Assembly: GCF_002387895.1 (NCBI RefSeq)
Contig: NZ_DGLI01000001.1
Location: 166,772 to 230,771 of the forward strand
Length of the DNA stretch: 64,000 nucleotides
Direction: 5' to 3'
Source: Clostridium sp. UBA4548
GTDB taxonomy: Bacteria > Bacillota > Clostridia > Clostridiales > Clostridiaceae
A program made the translations under genes and the position numbers. Shown here one piece after another: positions 26,127 to 34,798 of the stretch. Every line of letters starts with the position of its first letter. Positions within the stretch are counted from its first letter, which is position 1. Below the pieces are notes generated by a model. It had not been told where the DNA came from, made no database searches, and worked only from the letters and a program-made list of their open reading frames with translations.

Positions 26127-27425
26127 AATATTTTGATTTTTAATTAATTCATTAGATAAGGATCTATACTTTTTAACAAGTGCAGGTGTTTTTATTGAAG
26201 ATTTGCTATATTGCATAGATAATGTGCTTATTATAGCTGAACATCCAATAAACATTATTCCTGTTTGAGGTGCCATCATTGTAAAATCCACAACACCATG
26301 TCCTATTATCAACACCTGAATCCCTGCTAGCATCGGAGCCATTCTACAATTCTTATGGTAAAGAAGCTTTATACTTTTATACAAATTAAACTTCATATAT
26401 AGGTAAATAAATAATCCTACGCCTCCAATAGTAGCAGTAAATGTAAGCCAAATGTTATGTGCATGATATAGTGTTTCATAGTAGTTACCACCTAAATAAT
26501 CATGCTGAGGACGTAAAAAAGTCATCATCCCCCACCCAGTAACTGGTTTATCTTCTATCATTCTTATGGCGCCTAGCCATATACCTAGACGACTATTTAC
26601 AGATGCATCAACCTCATGGTTTTCTTCACCACTGTCTACATTTTCTCCACTAGTAACTTGATTATTTGTTTGCTTTTCCATAGTATCATTAAAATCCAAA
26701 AGATTTGTTGGTATAATAATTAATGTGGCTGCAAACAAACAAATTAAAGAAACAGTTAGTATATCTTTTTTATTTTTCTTTAAGAACCAAAATACACCTA
26801 ACCCACATAATATACCTATATAAGCACCACGCGAGCCTGTAAGAAATACTGAAATAACAAACAAAATTGTCACTATTGAATAAAATGTTTTCTTTCTTTT
26901 TACACTAATATCAGTAAAGTACACTGACAGAATAATCATTATTCCAAACCAATTTCCCGCTACATTTGGATTTCCAAAAGTGCTATAAATTCTATTTTCA
27001 AATACTTGCTGTGAAGTTAGCTCCAAAATCCATCTCCATAGACTAAAGCCCCACCCTAAATATAAAGTTTTCTCAATAAGACCCAATATTGATGAAAATA
27101 TTGAAATATGCACTAATGTTCTATATATTTTTTCTACTATGCTTTCACTTGTACAATAATTGTTCAAAAAAACACTAAAGCAAAAATATACTAGAAATGC
27201 GAAGGATGCAAAAAATGACATCATATTACGATTAATAATACCTACTATCATTGACCATATGAATAAAGAAAATAATCCCATATTCCAATAATTCTTATGT
27301 AAATTTATTCCTTTAAGTAAAGTTATATACGTTGCATAAATCATAGGTAAAATTGCGGTATAAGGGGAAATAACTATGAGTAGTATAAAGGCAATTATAA
27401 TAACCCCCTCCTTTTCATTATTCAT
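26121..27425 (-). CDS. O-antigen ligase / Wzy polymerase-like membrane protein
   Basis: This is a 434-residue polytopic membrane protein, with about 11 helices judged by eye. The Wzy_C (O-antigen ligase) region is recognisable from TGSRGAYIGILCGLG (about 198-212) and the large loop GAIRMIEDKPVTGWG (about 295-309). The loop continues with FLRPQHDYLGGNYYETLYHAHN, containing the conserved His that bacterial ligases use. In a Gram-positive it probably polymerises or transfers a surface polysaccharide or glycosylates a surface protein. No sugar-transfer genes are adjacent, so the substrate is unknown. The ribosome binding site is weak (AGAAGA). Confidence 0.82.
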   Translation of the reverse strand: MNNEKEGVIIIAFILLIVISPYTAILPMIYATYITLLKGINLHKNYWNMGLFSLFIWSMIVGIINRNMMSFFASFAFLVYFCFSVFLNNYCTSESIVEKIYRTLVHISIFSSILGLIEKTLYLGWGFSLWRWILELTSQQVFENRIYSTFGNPNVAGNWFGIMIILSVYFTDISVKRKKTFYSIVTILFVISVFLTGSRGAYIGILCGLGVFWFLKKNKKDILTVSLICLFAATLIIIPTNLLDFNDTMEKQTNNQVTSGENVDSGEENHEVDASVNSRLGIWLGAIRMIEDKPVTGWGMMTFLRPQHDYLGGNYYETLYHAHNIWLTFTATIGGVGLFIYLYMKFNLYKSIKLLYHKNCRMAPMLAGIQVLIIGHGVVDFTMMAPQTGIMFIGCSAIISTLSMQYSKSSIKTPALVKKYRSLSNELIKNQNIK

Positions 27426-27556
27426 ATCTTCTAATAATAAATAAATATTAATAAAACTTCAACAAAAACTTTTACTATTAACATATTGTTTATAAAATAA
27501 CCTTTAAAGTATGATTATTTATATACATAATTAACATATTTATAAAACTTCAAAAC

Positions 27557-27601
27557 AAATGGGCTTGACACTAATCCATATTAGCACAGTCAAACCCATT
27601 T
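27557..27601 (-). terminator. terminator of tRNA-Sec
   Basis: A long stem AAATGGGTTTGAC/GTCAAGCCCATTT (one G-U) carries an inner CTAAT/ATTAG hairpin and is followed on the minus strand by GTTTTG. It lies 14 bases after the tRNA 3' end. Confidence 0.88.
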
Positions 27602-27615
27602 CATATGCTTATATT

Positions 27616-27712
27616 TGGCGGGAGTATGTGAGAATCGAACTCACCCGTCGTGGTCTTAGCACGGCAACACAGTTTTGAAGACTGGCAGGCACACCAGCAC
27701 CTATCTACTCCC
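27616..27712 (-). tRNA. selC: tRNA-Sec (anticodon UCA)
   Basis: This is a 97-base tRNA, including an encoded CCA. The acceptor GGGAGTA/TACTCCC has 7 clean pairs with G opposite A at pair 8; discriminator base is G. The D stem is 6 bp (AGGTGC with GTGCCT) with a 4-base loop, diagnostic of tRNA-Sec. The anticodon loop is CTTCAAA with anticodon TCA, a long variable arm follows, and the T arm is GTGAG-TTCGATT-CTCAC. The anticodon stem shows 4 good pairs plus a mismatch. Serine is charged on this tRNA and converted by SelA to selenocysteine. Confidence 0.96.
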
Positions 27713-27734
27713 ATATGTTTTAAGCACAATATGT

Positions 27735-27763
27735 ATTTTATTACATAATAGATAAAAAATCAA
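27735..27763 (-). promoter_or_regulatory. promoter of tRNA-Sec
   Basis: TTGATT (27758-27763), a 17-base spacer and TAAAAT (27735-27740) on the minus strand lie 23 bases upstream of the tRNA. So selC appears to have its own transcript. Confidence 0.75.
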
Positions 27764-28099
27764 GTATTATTTTTTTAAATACTATGTTTTTATACAAAAT
27801 TTGACTATATTTGACTCATATTTTATAGATTGTAAAATTGTTTTTATATTAACTTTTAGCTGTAATAAAATTCTTCATATATAAGTTATACTTTTTTCTT
27901 GAAATTACGCTGCATTTATATTATATCAAGTCTTTAACTAAATATCTTGCTAATTTCTTAGTTTTTTCTTAATTATATCTTTTAGCTAAATTATATCTAC
28001 ATTTTATAATTTATGTTCCCACTATTAAGTTCATAATAGGATTATGGCAGAAGAATAGAAACTTCTACCATATCCTACTATAAAGTTAACAATTTTAAT
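27764..28099. other. intergenic region between selB and tRNA-Sec
   Basis: The region is very AT-rich, and no gene was recognised. Near the selB stop is a long imperfect hairpin (28035-28080: TAGGA-TATGG-AGAAG arms) without a T-run on either strand. It may define the 3' end of the selDAB transcript. Confidence 0.4.
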
Positions 28100-30007
28100 T
28101 TAAAACAATACTCTGTCGTTCTCTATACGTTTAGTAAATTTAATACTATCTAAATGCTCTAATATAGCTACAGCATACTTTCTATTTGTATTTAAAAGTT
28201 CTCTAGCGGAGCCCGCTGCTATGCTACCATTATCTATAATATACTTTTTAATCAATTCCTTACCACTATTATAATCTTCATTAAGCAAAGTACATTCCTC
28301 ATTAAGTCTTATTATTATACTTTGATCTATCAATGAATCATAAACCATTTTGAAACCAGCTTTATCCTTTTGTTTAGCAACCATATCTGTATATTTAGGA
28401 GGAGAAAATTTCAAGTTTTTAAACTCCTTAATTATCTCTTCCTTCATTTTCTCCTGCTCTTTAGTAAACTTAATCTTAAATTCATAATTAGCTATAAACT
28501 TCTCGCTAAGATTTATCCTTTTTCGTTGAACTAAAATATTTAAAATTTCATCATATATCTTTTGCTTAATATTCTTTCCAAAAATTTTTGTTTTAATCTC
28601 TTCTTTCGACATCCCAAATTTTAAAGGATTTTTCTTATGGAATTCCTCTAGTAATACTTCTAATTCAGCAGTTCTATCTTTTAAATATTTATTATGAATA
28701 AATATAGAGTTATCTAATACTTGTACTTGTACTATTTTCCTATCTTCAACTAAGAGTTGAAGATTTTCTTCAATATCCTCCATATTTTTTCCTAAGTTTT
28801 TTAGAATCTGCTCCTTATCAGGATACTGATTGCTTAAATTTTTCACAGTGTTTTCTAATATATTTTCACTTTTCCCACTTTCTTTAATCTTTAATTCTTC
28901 CAAATGCTCTGAATCAAACCTTCTGGCCTTTTTAGCCACTGGCTCTATAATTGTTCCACCAGCAATAGTAAACATTGGAGAGTAATTTCTTATTACATAT
29001 CTATCATTTCTTTGAGCAGTAATAGGTTTTTCTAATCTTAATTGAACATAAGCATTTTCACCTGGTTTGATTTCTTCTGTATCTAATATTACTACCCTGC
29101 ATAAGATCTCTTCTGTTCCGTGATAAAGTCTTACTCTTTGTCTATTTTCCAGAGGCTTTTCCATGGTCTTTAAATAGTATAGATTGCAATCAACAGTATA
29201 GGATGGTTCCATTATTCCTTCTCTAGCTAATACATCTCCTCTTTTCACTTCTGATAGCTTTGTATTAGCTAAATTTATTGCACATCTTTGACCCGCCTCC
29301 CCAAATTCTGAGGACACTCCATGAATTCTTATTCCTCTAACTTTAGAAAGTGTTTTTGATGGATATACTTCTATATTATCTCCCACATTTACTCTTCCGC
29401 TTATAATAGTACCTGTAACTACAGTACCAAATCCACTTATACTAAAAGCTCTATCTACCGGAAGTCTAAAATGTCCCTCTGTATCCTTAGGTTCTATTTC
29501 TTCAGTAATTTTATCTATATCTCTTATGAGTTCTTCGAAACCTTGTTTATTTTTTGAAGATACCGCATGTATAGGAGCATTTTGAAGAAAAGTTCCTTTA
29601 AACTCTTCTTTAATATCTTCTGTAATCATTTCTATCCAATCACTATCTACCAAATCTGCCTTAGTTAAAACCACTATACCTTTTTTAATGTTTAATAATT
29701 GTAAGATTTCAAAGTGCTCTCTTGTTTGAGGCATAATTCCTTCATCTGCTGCTATAACCAACAAAACTACATCTATGCTACTAATACCAGCAAGCATATT
29801 TTTAACGAATTTTTCATGGCCTGGAACATCAATAATTCCTGCTCTTCTTCCCGATGGAAGATCGAAATAAGTAAAACCTAAATTAATAGATATTCCTCTA
29901 TCTTGCTCTTCTTTTAAAGTATCTGTTTCGCGGCCTGTTAAAGCTTTAATTAATGTAGTTTTTCCATGATCTATATGTCCAGCTGTTCCTATAATTATAT
30001 GCTTCAT
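28100..30007 (-). CDS. selB: selenocysteine-specific elongation factor SelB
   Basis: SelB delivers Sec-tRNA to UGA codons by binding the SECIS hairpin. The 635-residue protein has an EF-Tu-like part with GTAGHIDHGKTTL (G1, about 7-19), DVPGHEKF (G3) and LTKADLV (G4). Domains II and III follow, then four winged helices at the C-terminus (from about 385) that bind the SECIS. The frame is open to TTG 30028, but ATG 30007 behind AAGGGG fits the family. It follows selA by about 75 bases. Confidence 0.97.
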   Translation of the reverse strand: MKHIIIGTAGHIDHGKTTLIKALTGRETDTLKEEQDRGISINLGFTYFDLPSGRRAGIIDVPGHEKFVKNMLAGISSIDVVLLVIAADEGIMPQTREHFEILQLLNIKKGIVVLTKADLVDSDWIEMITEDIKEEFKGTFLQNAPIHAVSSKNKQGFEELIRDIDKITEEIEPKDTEGHFRLPVDRAFSISGFGTVVTGTIISGRVNVGDNIEVYPSKTLSKVRGIRIHGVSSEFGEAGQRCAINLANTKLSEVKRGDVLAREGIMEPSYTVDCNLYYLKTMEKPLENRQRVRLYHGTEEILCRVVILDTEEIKPGENAYVQLRLEKPITAQRNDRYVIRNYSPMFTIAGGTIIEPVAKKARRFDSEHLEELKIKESGKSENILENTVKNLSNQYPDKEQILKNLGKNMEDIEENLQLLVEDRKIVQVQVLDNSIFIHNKYLKDRTAELEVLLEEFHKKNPLKFGMSKEEIKTKIFGKNIKQKIYDEILNILVQRKRINLSEKFIANYEFKIKFTKEQEKMKEEIIKEFKNLKFSPPKYTDMVAKQKDKAGFKMVYDSLIDQSIIIRLNEECTLLNEDYNSGKELIKKYIIDNGSIAAGSARELLNTNRKYAVAILEHLDSIKFTKRIENDRVLF

Positions 30008-30082
30008 ATAGTGCTTACACCCCTTCAATTATAGTTTACAAGCCATAGTAATTCCATGGCTATTTATGAGAAACCTAAAAAT

Positions 30083-31471
30083 TTATACCAACTTTACCTT
30101 CGAGAAACATTGAACAATAATATCAAAATCCTTCTCAAACAAGGTTCTTCCATCCAAGATAAGTTCATTGTTGAAAATTCTGCAGATTATAGAAACTTCA
30201 CCCATTCTCAGTTCCTTTTCCATTTCCTGTGGAGACAACTTGTCACTTTTAGCTTTAATTACATAGGTTGGTATCTTTTCAGTAGGCATTGAACCTCCAC
30301 CTACCATAGAGTAGTCACTATCAATTGTTAAGTCTAACCAATCAATCTTATTCTGCAACTTTTTTTTCAACTTTACACACTTTTTCTTTACCTCTTCCTT
30401 TGAACACAAAATCATATTCAATGAAGGTATATTCTTTATAGCTTCAGCTTCATCAAGATAATATTTAAAAGTTCCTTCAAGTGCTGCCAAAGTCATTTTA
30501 TCTATTCTTAGTGCTCTTGTAAGTTGATTCTTTTTCATTAGATCTATGTACTGTTTTTTACCAGCAATAATTCCGGCTTGAGGACCTCCTAACATTTTAT
30601 CCCCACTAAAGGTAACTACATCCACACCTTTTTTTATACTTTCTTGAACTGTAGGCTCATAGGTAAAACCATATTTAGAAAAATCTATTAAAACTCCACT
30701 TCCTATGTCTTCAACTACGGGAATATTTTTTTCATTTCCTAAGGCTACAAGCTCTTCTAGTGATACTTCCTCAGTAAACCCATAAATTTTAAAGTTTGAA
30801 GTGTGAATTTTCAATAATACACCTGTACTGTTCGTTATATTATTTTCATAATCATAAACATGGGTTCTATTAGTAGTACCAACCTCTACAAGCTTAGCTC
30901 CACTAAACTTCATAACCTCTGGCACTCTAAAAGACCCTCCAATTTCAACAAGCTGTCCTCTTGACACAATTGCCTCTTTATCTTTTGACAAGGTGTCCAA
31001 TACTAACATTATTGCAGCTGCGTTATTATTAACTACCATAGCAGCTTCAGCACCTGTAATCTTCTTAATCAATTCCTCTATATGAGAATATCTAGAGCCT
31101 CTTTTTCCGCTATCTATATCATACTCTAAGTTATTATAACTGCCTGCCACAGTTACTACATTTTCTATAGCCTTTTCCCCAAGCAATGAACGTCCTAAAT
31201 TTGTATGAATTACAGTGCCCGTTGCATTTATAACCTTTCTTAAGTTAGATCTATTTTTTTTACTTAATAGGTTAAGAGCATAATTTAAAACCTGACTTTT
31301 TTCTAAACTTTGTATTTTATCACTTAAAATCTCTTTCCTAAACATATCTATAGACTCTCTTAGCGCCTCTACAACTAAAACCCTTGGATTATAGTCTATA
31401 GCATTTTGGATTTCTTTTTCTTTTAGTAGTTCATCTATTTTAGGTAATTTTCTTAACAACTCACTATTCAT
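30083..31471 (-). CDS. selA: L-seryl-tRNA(Sec) selenium transferase
   Basis: This PLP enzyme converts Ser-tRNA(Sec) to Sec-tRNA(Sec) with selenophosphate. Its 462 residues match the decameric bacterial form. The PLP lysine is Lys292 in FSGDKMLGGPQAG, and INATGTVIHTNLGRS near residue 81 is the family signature. AGGAG precedes the ATG. It lies between selD (12 bases upstream) and selB, forming a selD-selA-selB operon. Confidence 0.97.
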   Translation of the reverse strand: MNSELLRKLPKIDELLKEKEIQNAIDYNPRVLVVEALRESIDMFRKEILSDKIQSLEKSQVLNYALNLLSKKNRSNLRKVINATGTVIHTNLGRSLLGEKAIENVVTVAGSYNNLEYDIDSGKRGSRYSHIEELIKKITGAEAAMVVNNNAAAIMLVLDTLSKDKEAIVSRGQLVEIGGSFRVPEVMKFSGAKLVEVGTTNRTHVYDYENNITNSTGVLLKIHTSNFKIYGFTEEVSLEELVALGNEKNIPVVEDIGSGVLIDFSKYGFTYEPTVQESIKKGVDVVTFSGDKMLGGPQAGIIAGKKQYIDLMKKNQLTRALRIDKMTLAALEGTFKYYLDEAEAIKNIPSLNMILCSKEEVKKKCVKLKKKLQNKIDWLDLTIDSDYSMVGGGSMPTEKIPTYVIKAKSDKLSPQEMEKELRMGEVSIICRIFNNELILDGRTLFEKDFDIIVQCFSKVKLV

Positions 31472-31483
31472 ACCTATCTCCTA

Positions 31484-32512
31484 TTATTCAACTATAATAT
31501 ATTTTTCTCCTTTTGGAACTACTTCTCCAATAATCTGACTTGGAATTTCTAGCTTTGATAGTTTTTCCATCAGTGCTTTCCCTTCACTAGATGATATTGA
31601 AATTAGTAGTCCTCCTGAGGTTTGAGGATCAAATAATACATCTTCTAACCAAGGTTCTATATTTCTAAGTTCATATTTACCCTGAAGATATTTTTTATTA
31701 TTGTAGCAACCTGCTGGAATTAATCCCATCTGGGCATATTCCTTCACTCCATTAATTAATGGTAGCTTATCCTTATATAATTTAAAGGTAACCTCTGAAG
31801 CAGATGCCATTTCAAAGCCATGTCCCATAATTCCGAATCCTGTAATATCCGTACATGCAGTAACGCTATGCTCAGCTATTATTTCTCCTGAATATTTATT
31901 TAAAGTGCTCATCACCTTAACTGCTTCATTATATACATCCTTTGAAGCCATTTCGGCCTTTATTGCCGTTGTAATAATTCCTGTTCCAATAGGCTTCGTT
32001 AATATAAGCACATCACCAACAACTGAACCATAGTTTTTTAATACTTTCTGTGGATGAACCATCCCCATTACAGATAAACCATATTTTGGTTCATCATCTT
32101 CCACGGTATGTCCTCCTATAACTACAGCTCCAGCTTCTATTACCTTATCTGCTCCACCCTTAAGTATTTCTCCCAGTACTTCGATATTCAAACAGTTTGG
32201 AAAACAAACAATATTAAGTGCTACTGTTGGCTTTCCACCCATAGCATACACATCGCTAAGAGAATTGGCAGCTGCAATAGCTCCATAGGTATATGGATCA
32301 TCTACCACTGGAGTGAAAAAGTCTAAAGTTTGAATTATTGCAATATCCTCTGTTAATTTATAAACCGCCGCGTCATCAGAAGTTTCTATTCCAACTATTA
32401 GGTTCTTATCCTCCATTTCAGGTAATTTATCTAATATCTTTGAAAGGGTCTCCGGCCCTATTTTTGCTGCTCATCCAGATGTTTTTGAAAGCTCTGTTAA
32501 TCTTTTCTCCAT
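31484..32512 (-). CDS. selD: selenophosphate synthetase SelD, itself a selenoprotein (in-frame UGA)
   Basis: SelD makes selenophosphate from selenide and ATP. Standard translation stops at TGA 32473-32471, but the frame continues upstream to ATG 32512, with GGAGG 10 bases before it. Reading UGA as Sec gives MEKRLTELSKTSGUAAKIGP joined to the rest, 342 residues, the normal length. Sec14 and Lys17 match the catalytic Cys17/Lys20 pair of E. coli SelD. A short hairpin (32459-32445, AGGG/CCCT, loop CCGGAGA) just 3' of the UGA is the likely SECIS. All decoding genes are adjacent. A gene call starting at 32416 would be truncated. Confidence 0.95.
32445..32473 (-). promoter_or_regulatory. Sec codon and candidate bacterial SECIS in selD
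   Basis: The UGA (32473-32471) is followed 11 bases later by a 4-bp stem AGGG/CCCT with a 7-base loop containing GG. An A-T extension is possible. Position and G-containing loop fit bacterial SECIS elements; the short stem makes the exact fold uncertain. Confidence 0.7.
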
Positions 32513-32606
32513 TTAAAGCACCTCCATCTATTAAGTAATTATTTACTAATTTCCATTGAAAATCAGTCAACTTTTTGTATTTTGTCATTTCCATAATTCT
32601 TTAATA

Positions 32607-32635
32607 ATTTTATACTAATACTCATTTTATGTCTA
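32607..32635 (-). promoter_or_regulatory. promoter of selDAB
   Basis: TAGACA (32630-32635), a 17-base spacer and TAAAAT (32607-32612) on the minus strand overlap the 3' end of comEA. This suggests the sel operon is transcribed independently. Confidence 0.6.
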
Positions 32636-33296
32636 CCTTATCTCTTAATTTGTCAACTGTTTTACTACCAATACCATCAACATTTCCTAAATCGTCAATG
32701 GACTTAAATCCTCCATTCTTCTCTCTGTATTCTATTATAGCTTTTGCTTTAACCTCGCCTATACCATAAAGAGTTGATAACTGTTCTTCCGTTGCTTTAT
32801 TTATATTTATTTTTTCCTTTTTATCACTATTAGGCAATTCAATGGATTTACTTAAATTAGAATTATTGTTTACTGCCTCTCCCTTTTTATAAATGATAAT
32901 GCATTCTTCATCTCTTAAAACTTTAGAGAAGTGTATAGTATTTTCATCTGCTTCCTCTGTAATTCCACCTGCAGCCTGTATTAAATCTCTTACCCTTGCT
33001 CCTTCCGCTAATTTATATTCTTTAGGATTTGTTATGGCTCCTTTAATATCAACGATTATATCCTTTTTCTCTCCTATATCCCTCTGTGAAACCTTGTCTG
33101 TTTTATTAGCTTTATAATCTATAGGAGCTTTATCTGTATTGCTGCTGTCCACAAAGATTGATTCCTTTTCATTTTCCGTGAAAATTTGATTTTTAACTTC
33201 TGACTCCCTTTTGCTTATTAGGTGTCCACTAATTAAAAATACTAAGCTTAATACTAATATGCCAATAGAACCTACTATTTTTTCTTTTAATTTCAT
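32622..33296 (-). CDS. comEA: ComEA-like DNA-binding competence protein
   Basis: ComEA is a membrane-anchored double-strand DNA receptor for uptake. In the 224 residues there is a membrane anchor at about 8-26, a Lys/Asp-rich linker, an SLBB domain (about 83-140, VDIKGAITNPKEYKLAEGAR) and a helix-hairpin-helix pair at the end (about 163-224, ININKATEEQLSTLYGIG). In Bacillus comEA and comEC are neighbours; here they are separated by the sel locus and a polysaccharide-type gene. GGAGG precedes the ATG. It is divergent from the carboxypeptidase gene. Confidence 0.88.
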   Translation of the reverse strand: MKLKEKIVGSIGILVLSLVFLISGHLISKRESEVKNQIFTENEKESIFVDSSNTDKAPIDYKANKTDKVSQRDIGEKKDIIVDIKGAITNPKEYKLAEGARVRDLIQAAGGITEEADENTIHFSKVLRDEECIIIYKKGEAVNNNSNLSKSIELPNSDKKEKININKATEEQLSTLYGIGEVKAKAIIEYREKNGGFKSIDDLGNVDGIGSKTVDKLRDKVDIK

Positions 33297-33369
33297 GTTT
33301 TCTCCTCCTATTTCTTCTTAATTATTACCAACTTTATAAAATTCTATCGAATTAATGAATTTTTTTTGA

Positions 33370-33375
33370 TATAAT
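33370..33375 (+). promoter_or_regulatory. -10 box of the carboxypeptidase gene
   Basis: TATAAT lies 30 bases before the ATG. The -35 at 33347-33352 (TCGAAT) is poor, so strength or sigma factor is uncertain. Confidence 0.5.
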
Positions 33376-33404
33376 CTATTTATTACTATTTTGGGGAGGA
33401 TTCT

Positions 33405-34676
33405 ATGAAAAAGATACTTTTAAGCCTTACTTTGGCAGTTTCTATTATGACTTTAAATATAAGCAATGCATTTGCAGCATCTCAGGCACCTTCTGCAAAC
33501 GCAAATGGTGTAGTTGTTATGGATGCAGTTACTGGTGCTGTAATTTATGGAAACAATGAGGATACAAAATATCCACCTGCATCCCCAACAAAACTAATGA
33601 CTGTGCTCTTAACTTTGGAAAAGTGTAAATTAGATGAAAAAGTTAAGGTTGGAACTATTCCTCCAACTATTGAGGGGTCGAAAATTTACATAGATACTAA
33701 TGAGGAAATGACAGTAAAAGAAATGCTTTATGCAGTTATTATGGTTTCTGCAAACGATTGTGCAGAAGCTTTAGCTGAACATATTTCAGGTAGCGAAGAA
33801 GAGTTTGCAAAACTTATGACTCAGAGAGCTAAAGAACTAGGTTGCAAAAATTCCACTTTTAAAAATCCTCATGGACTATATGATGATGAACATAGAACTA
33901 CAGCTTATGATTTAGCTACAATTGAAAAGGAGTTATTAAAGCATCCTGAGTATTTAGAAATCTCAAAAACTAAAACATATATGCTTCCAGCAACAAATGT
34001 TTACCCTGAGCAAAGACCTTTATGGAATGATAATAGATTATTACATAACTATGAGAAGTATTACTATGAATATGCAATTGCTGGCAAAACAGGCTATACT
34101 GATGAATCCAGACACTCCTTTGTAGCTTCTGCTACTAAAAACAATAATACATTTATTATTGCTATGCTTTACGATCCAGTAAAAACTTATTTTGCTGATA
34201 GTAAAAATTATTTTGAGTGGGCCTTTGATAATTTCCAAACAACTAAATTATTTTCTAAGGGGCAAGAAGTTACAAAATATACCTCATCTAATGGAACGGT
34301 AATTCCCCTTCTCGCAGGAGAGGATATTTATTATACTAAAGAGCTAAGCCTGAGCTCTGAACCTGAATTTAAATTTGATGCTAATACCCTAAAAGATAAG
34401 TTTTTTCTCAAAGGACAACCTATAGCACAAGGTAATGTAACTTATAATAACCAGTCTTATACTGTGCCTCTAGTTAGTGGTGTAGATTATGAGAAAAAAG
34501 TACTTCCTGTAGTAGGTGATTTACTGACTACAGAAACTAATACCATTAATTATACTTATTTAGGACTTTTGATCCTTGTAACTATTATTTTCTTCTTGTT
34601 GCTATTTTTTGCTCTAGTTAGAAATATTAAGAAGAAGAACTCCTCAAAACCTAGAAGAAATACTTATAAAAAGTAA
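33405..34676 (+). CDS. D-alanyl-D-alanine carboxypeptidase (DacF/PBP5 type)
   Basis: This is a secreted, membrane-anchored enzyme trimming peptidoglycan pentapeptides. Signal peptide 1-25 (cleavage near AFAAS). Active-site motifs are Ser60-x-x-Lys63 (SPTK), Ser115-Ala-Asn117 (SAND) and Lys228-Thr-Gly230 (KTG). A PBP5-type C-terminal beta domain follows, then a real membrane helix at about 383-405 and a basic tail instead of the amphipathic anchor of classic PBP5. GGGGAGG precedes the ATG. It is one of only two plus-strand genes. Relation to sporulation DacF is possible but not shown. Confidence 0.93.
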   Translation: MKKILLSLTLAVSIMTLNISNAFAASQAPSANANGVVVMDAVTGAVIYGNNEDTKYPPASPTKLMTVLLTLEKCKLDEKVKVGTIPPTIEGSKIYIDTNEEMTVKEMLYAVIMVSANDCAEALAEHISGSEEEFAKLMTQRAKELGCKNSTFKNPHGLYDDEHRTTAYDLATIEKELLKHPEYLEISKTKTYMLPATNVYPEQRPLWNDNRLLHNYEKYYYEYAIAGKTGYTDESRHSFVASATKNNNTFIIAMLYDPVKTYFADSKNYFEWAFDNFQTTKLFSKGQEVTKYTSSNGTVIPLLAGEDIYYTKELSLSSEPEFKFDANTLKDKFFLKGQPIAQGNVTYNNQSYTVPLVSGVDYEKKVLPVVGDLLTTETNTINYTYLGLLILVTIIFFLLLFFALVRNIKKKNSSKPRRNTYKK

Positions 34677-34696
34677 GTTAAAATTTAATTTTATAT

Positions 34697-34731
34697 AAAA
34701 AGAAGATAATTTTTAAAATTATCTTCTTTTT
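34697..34731. terminator. bidirectional terminator
   Basis: A 16-bp stem AAAAAGAAGATAATTT with its complement lies between the convergent carboxypeptidase and pseudouridine synthase genes. Its ends are A-rich and T-rich, so it can work in both directions. Confidence 0.85.
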
Positions 34732-34798
34732 ATATTATCTATTCTTTACTATGACAGTAACTGCTCTAATTAATATTTCTTTAATAACATACACTTAT

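Noticed and set aside
27426..28099. Integrated element at the tRNA-Sec gene
   Set aside because: No duplicated tRNA 3' end and no integrase next to it; only a suspicion from the isolated ligase-like gene.
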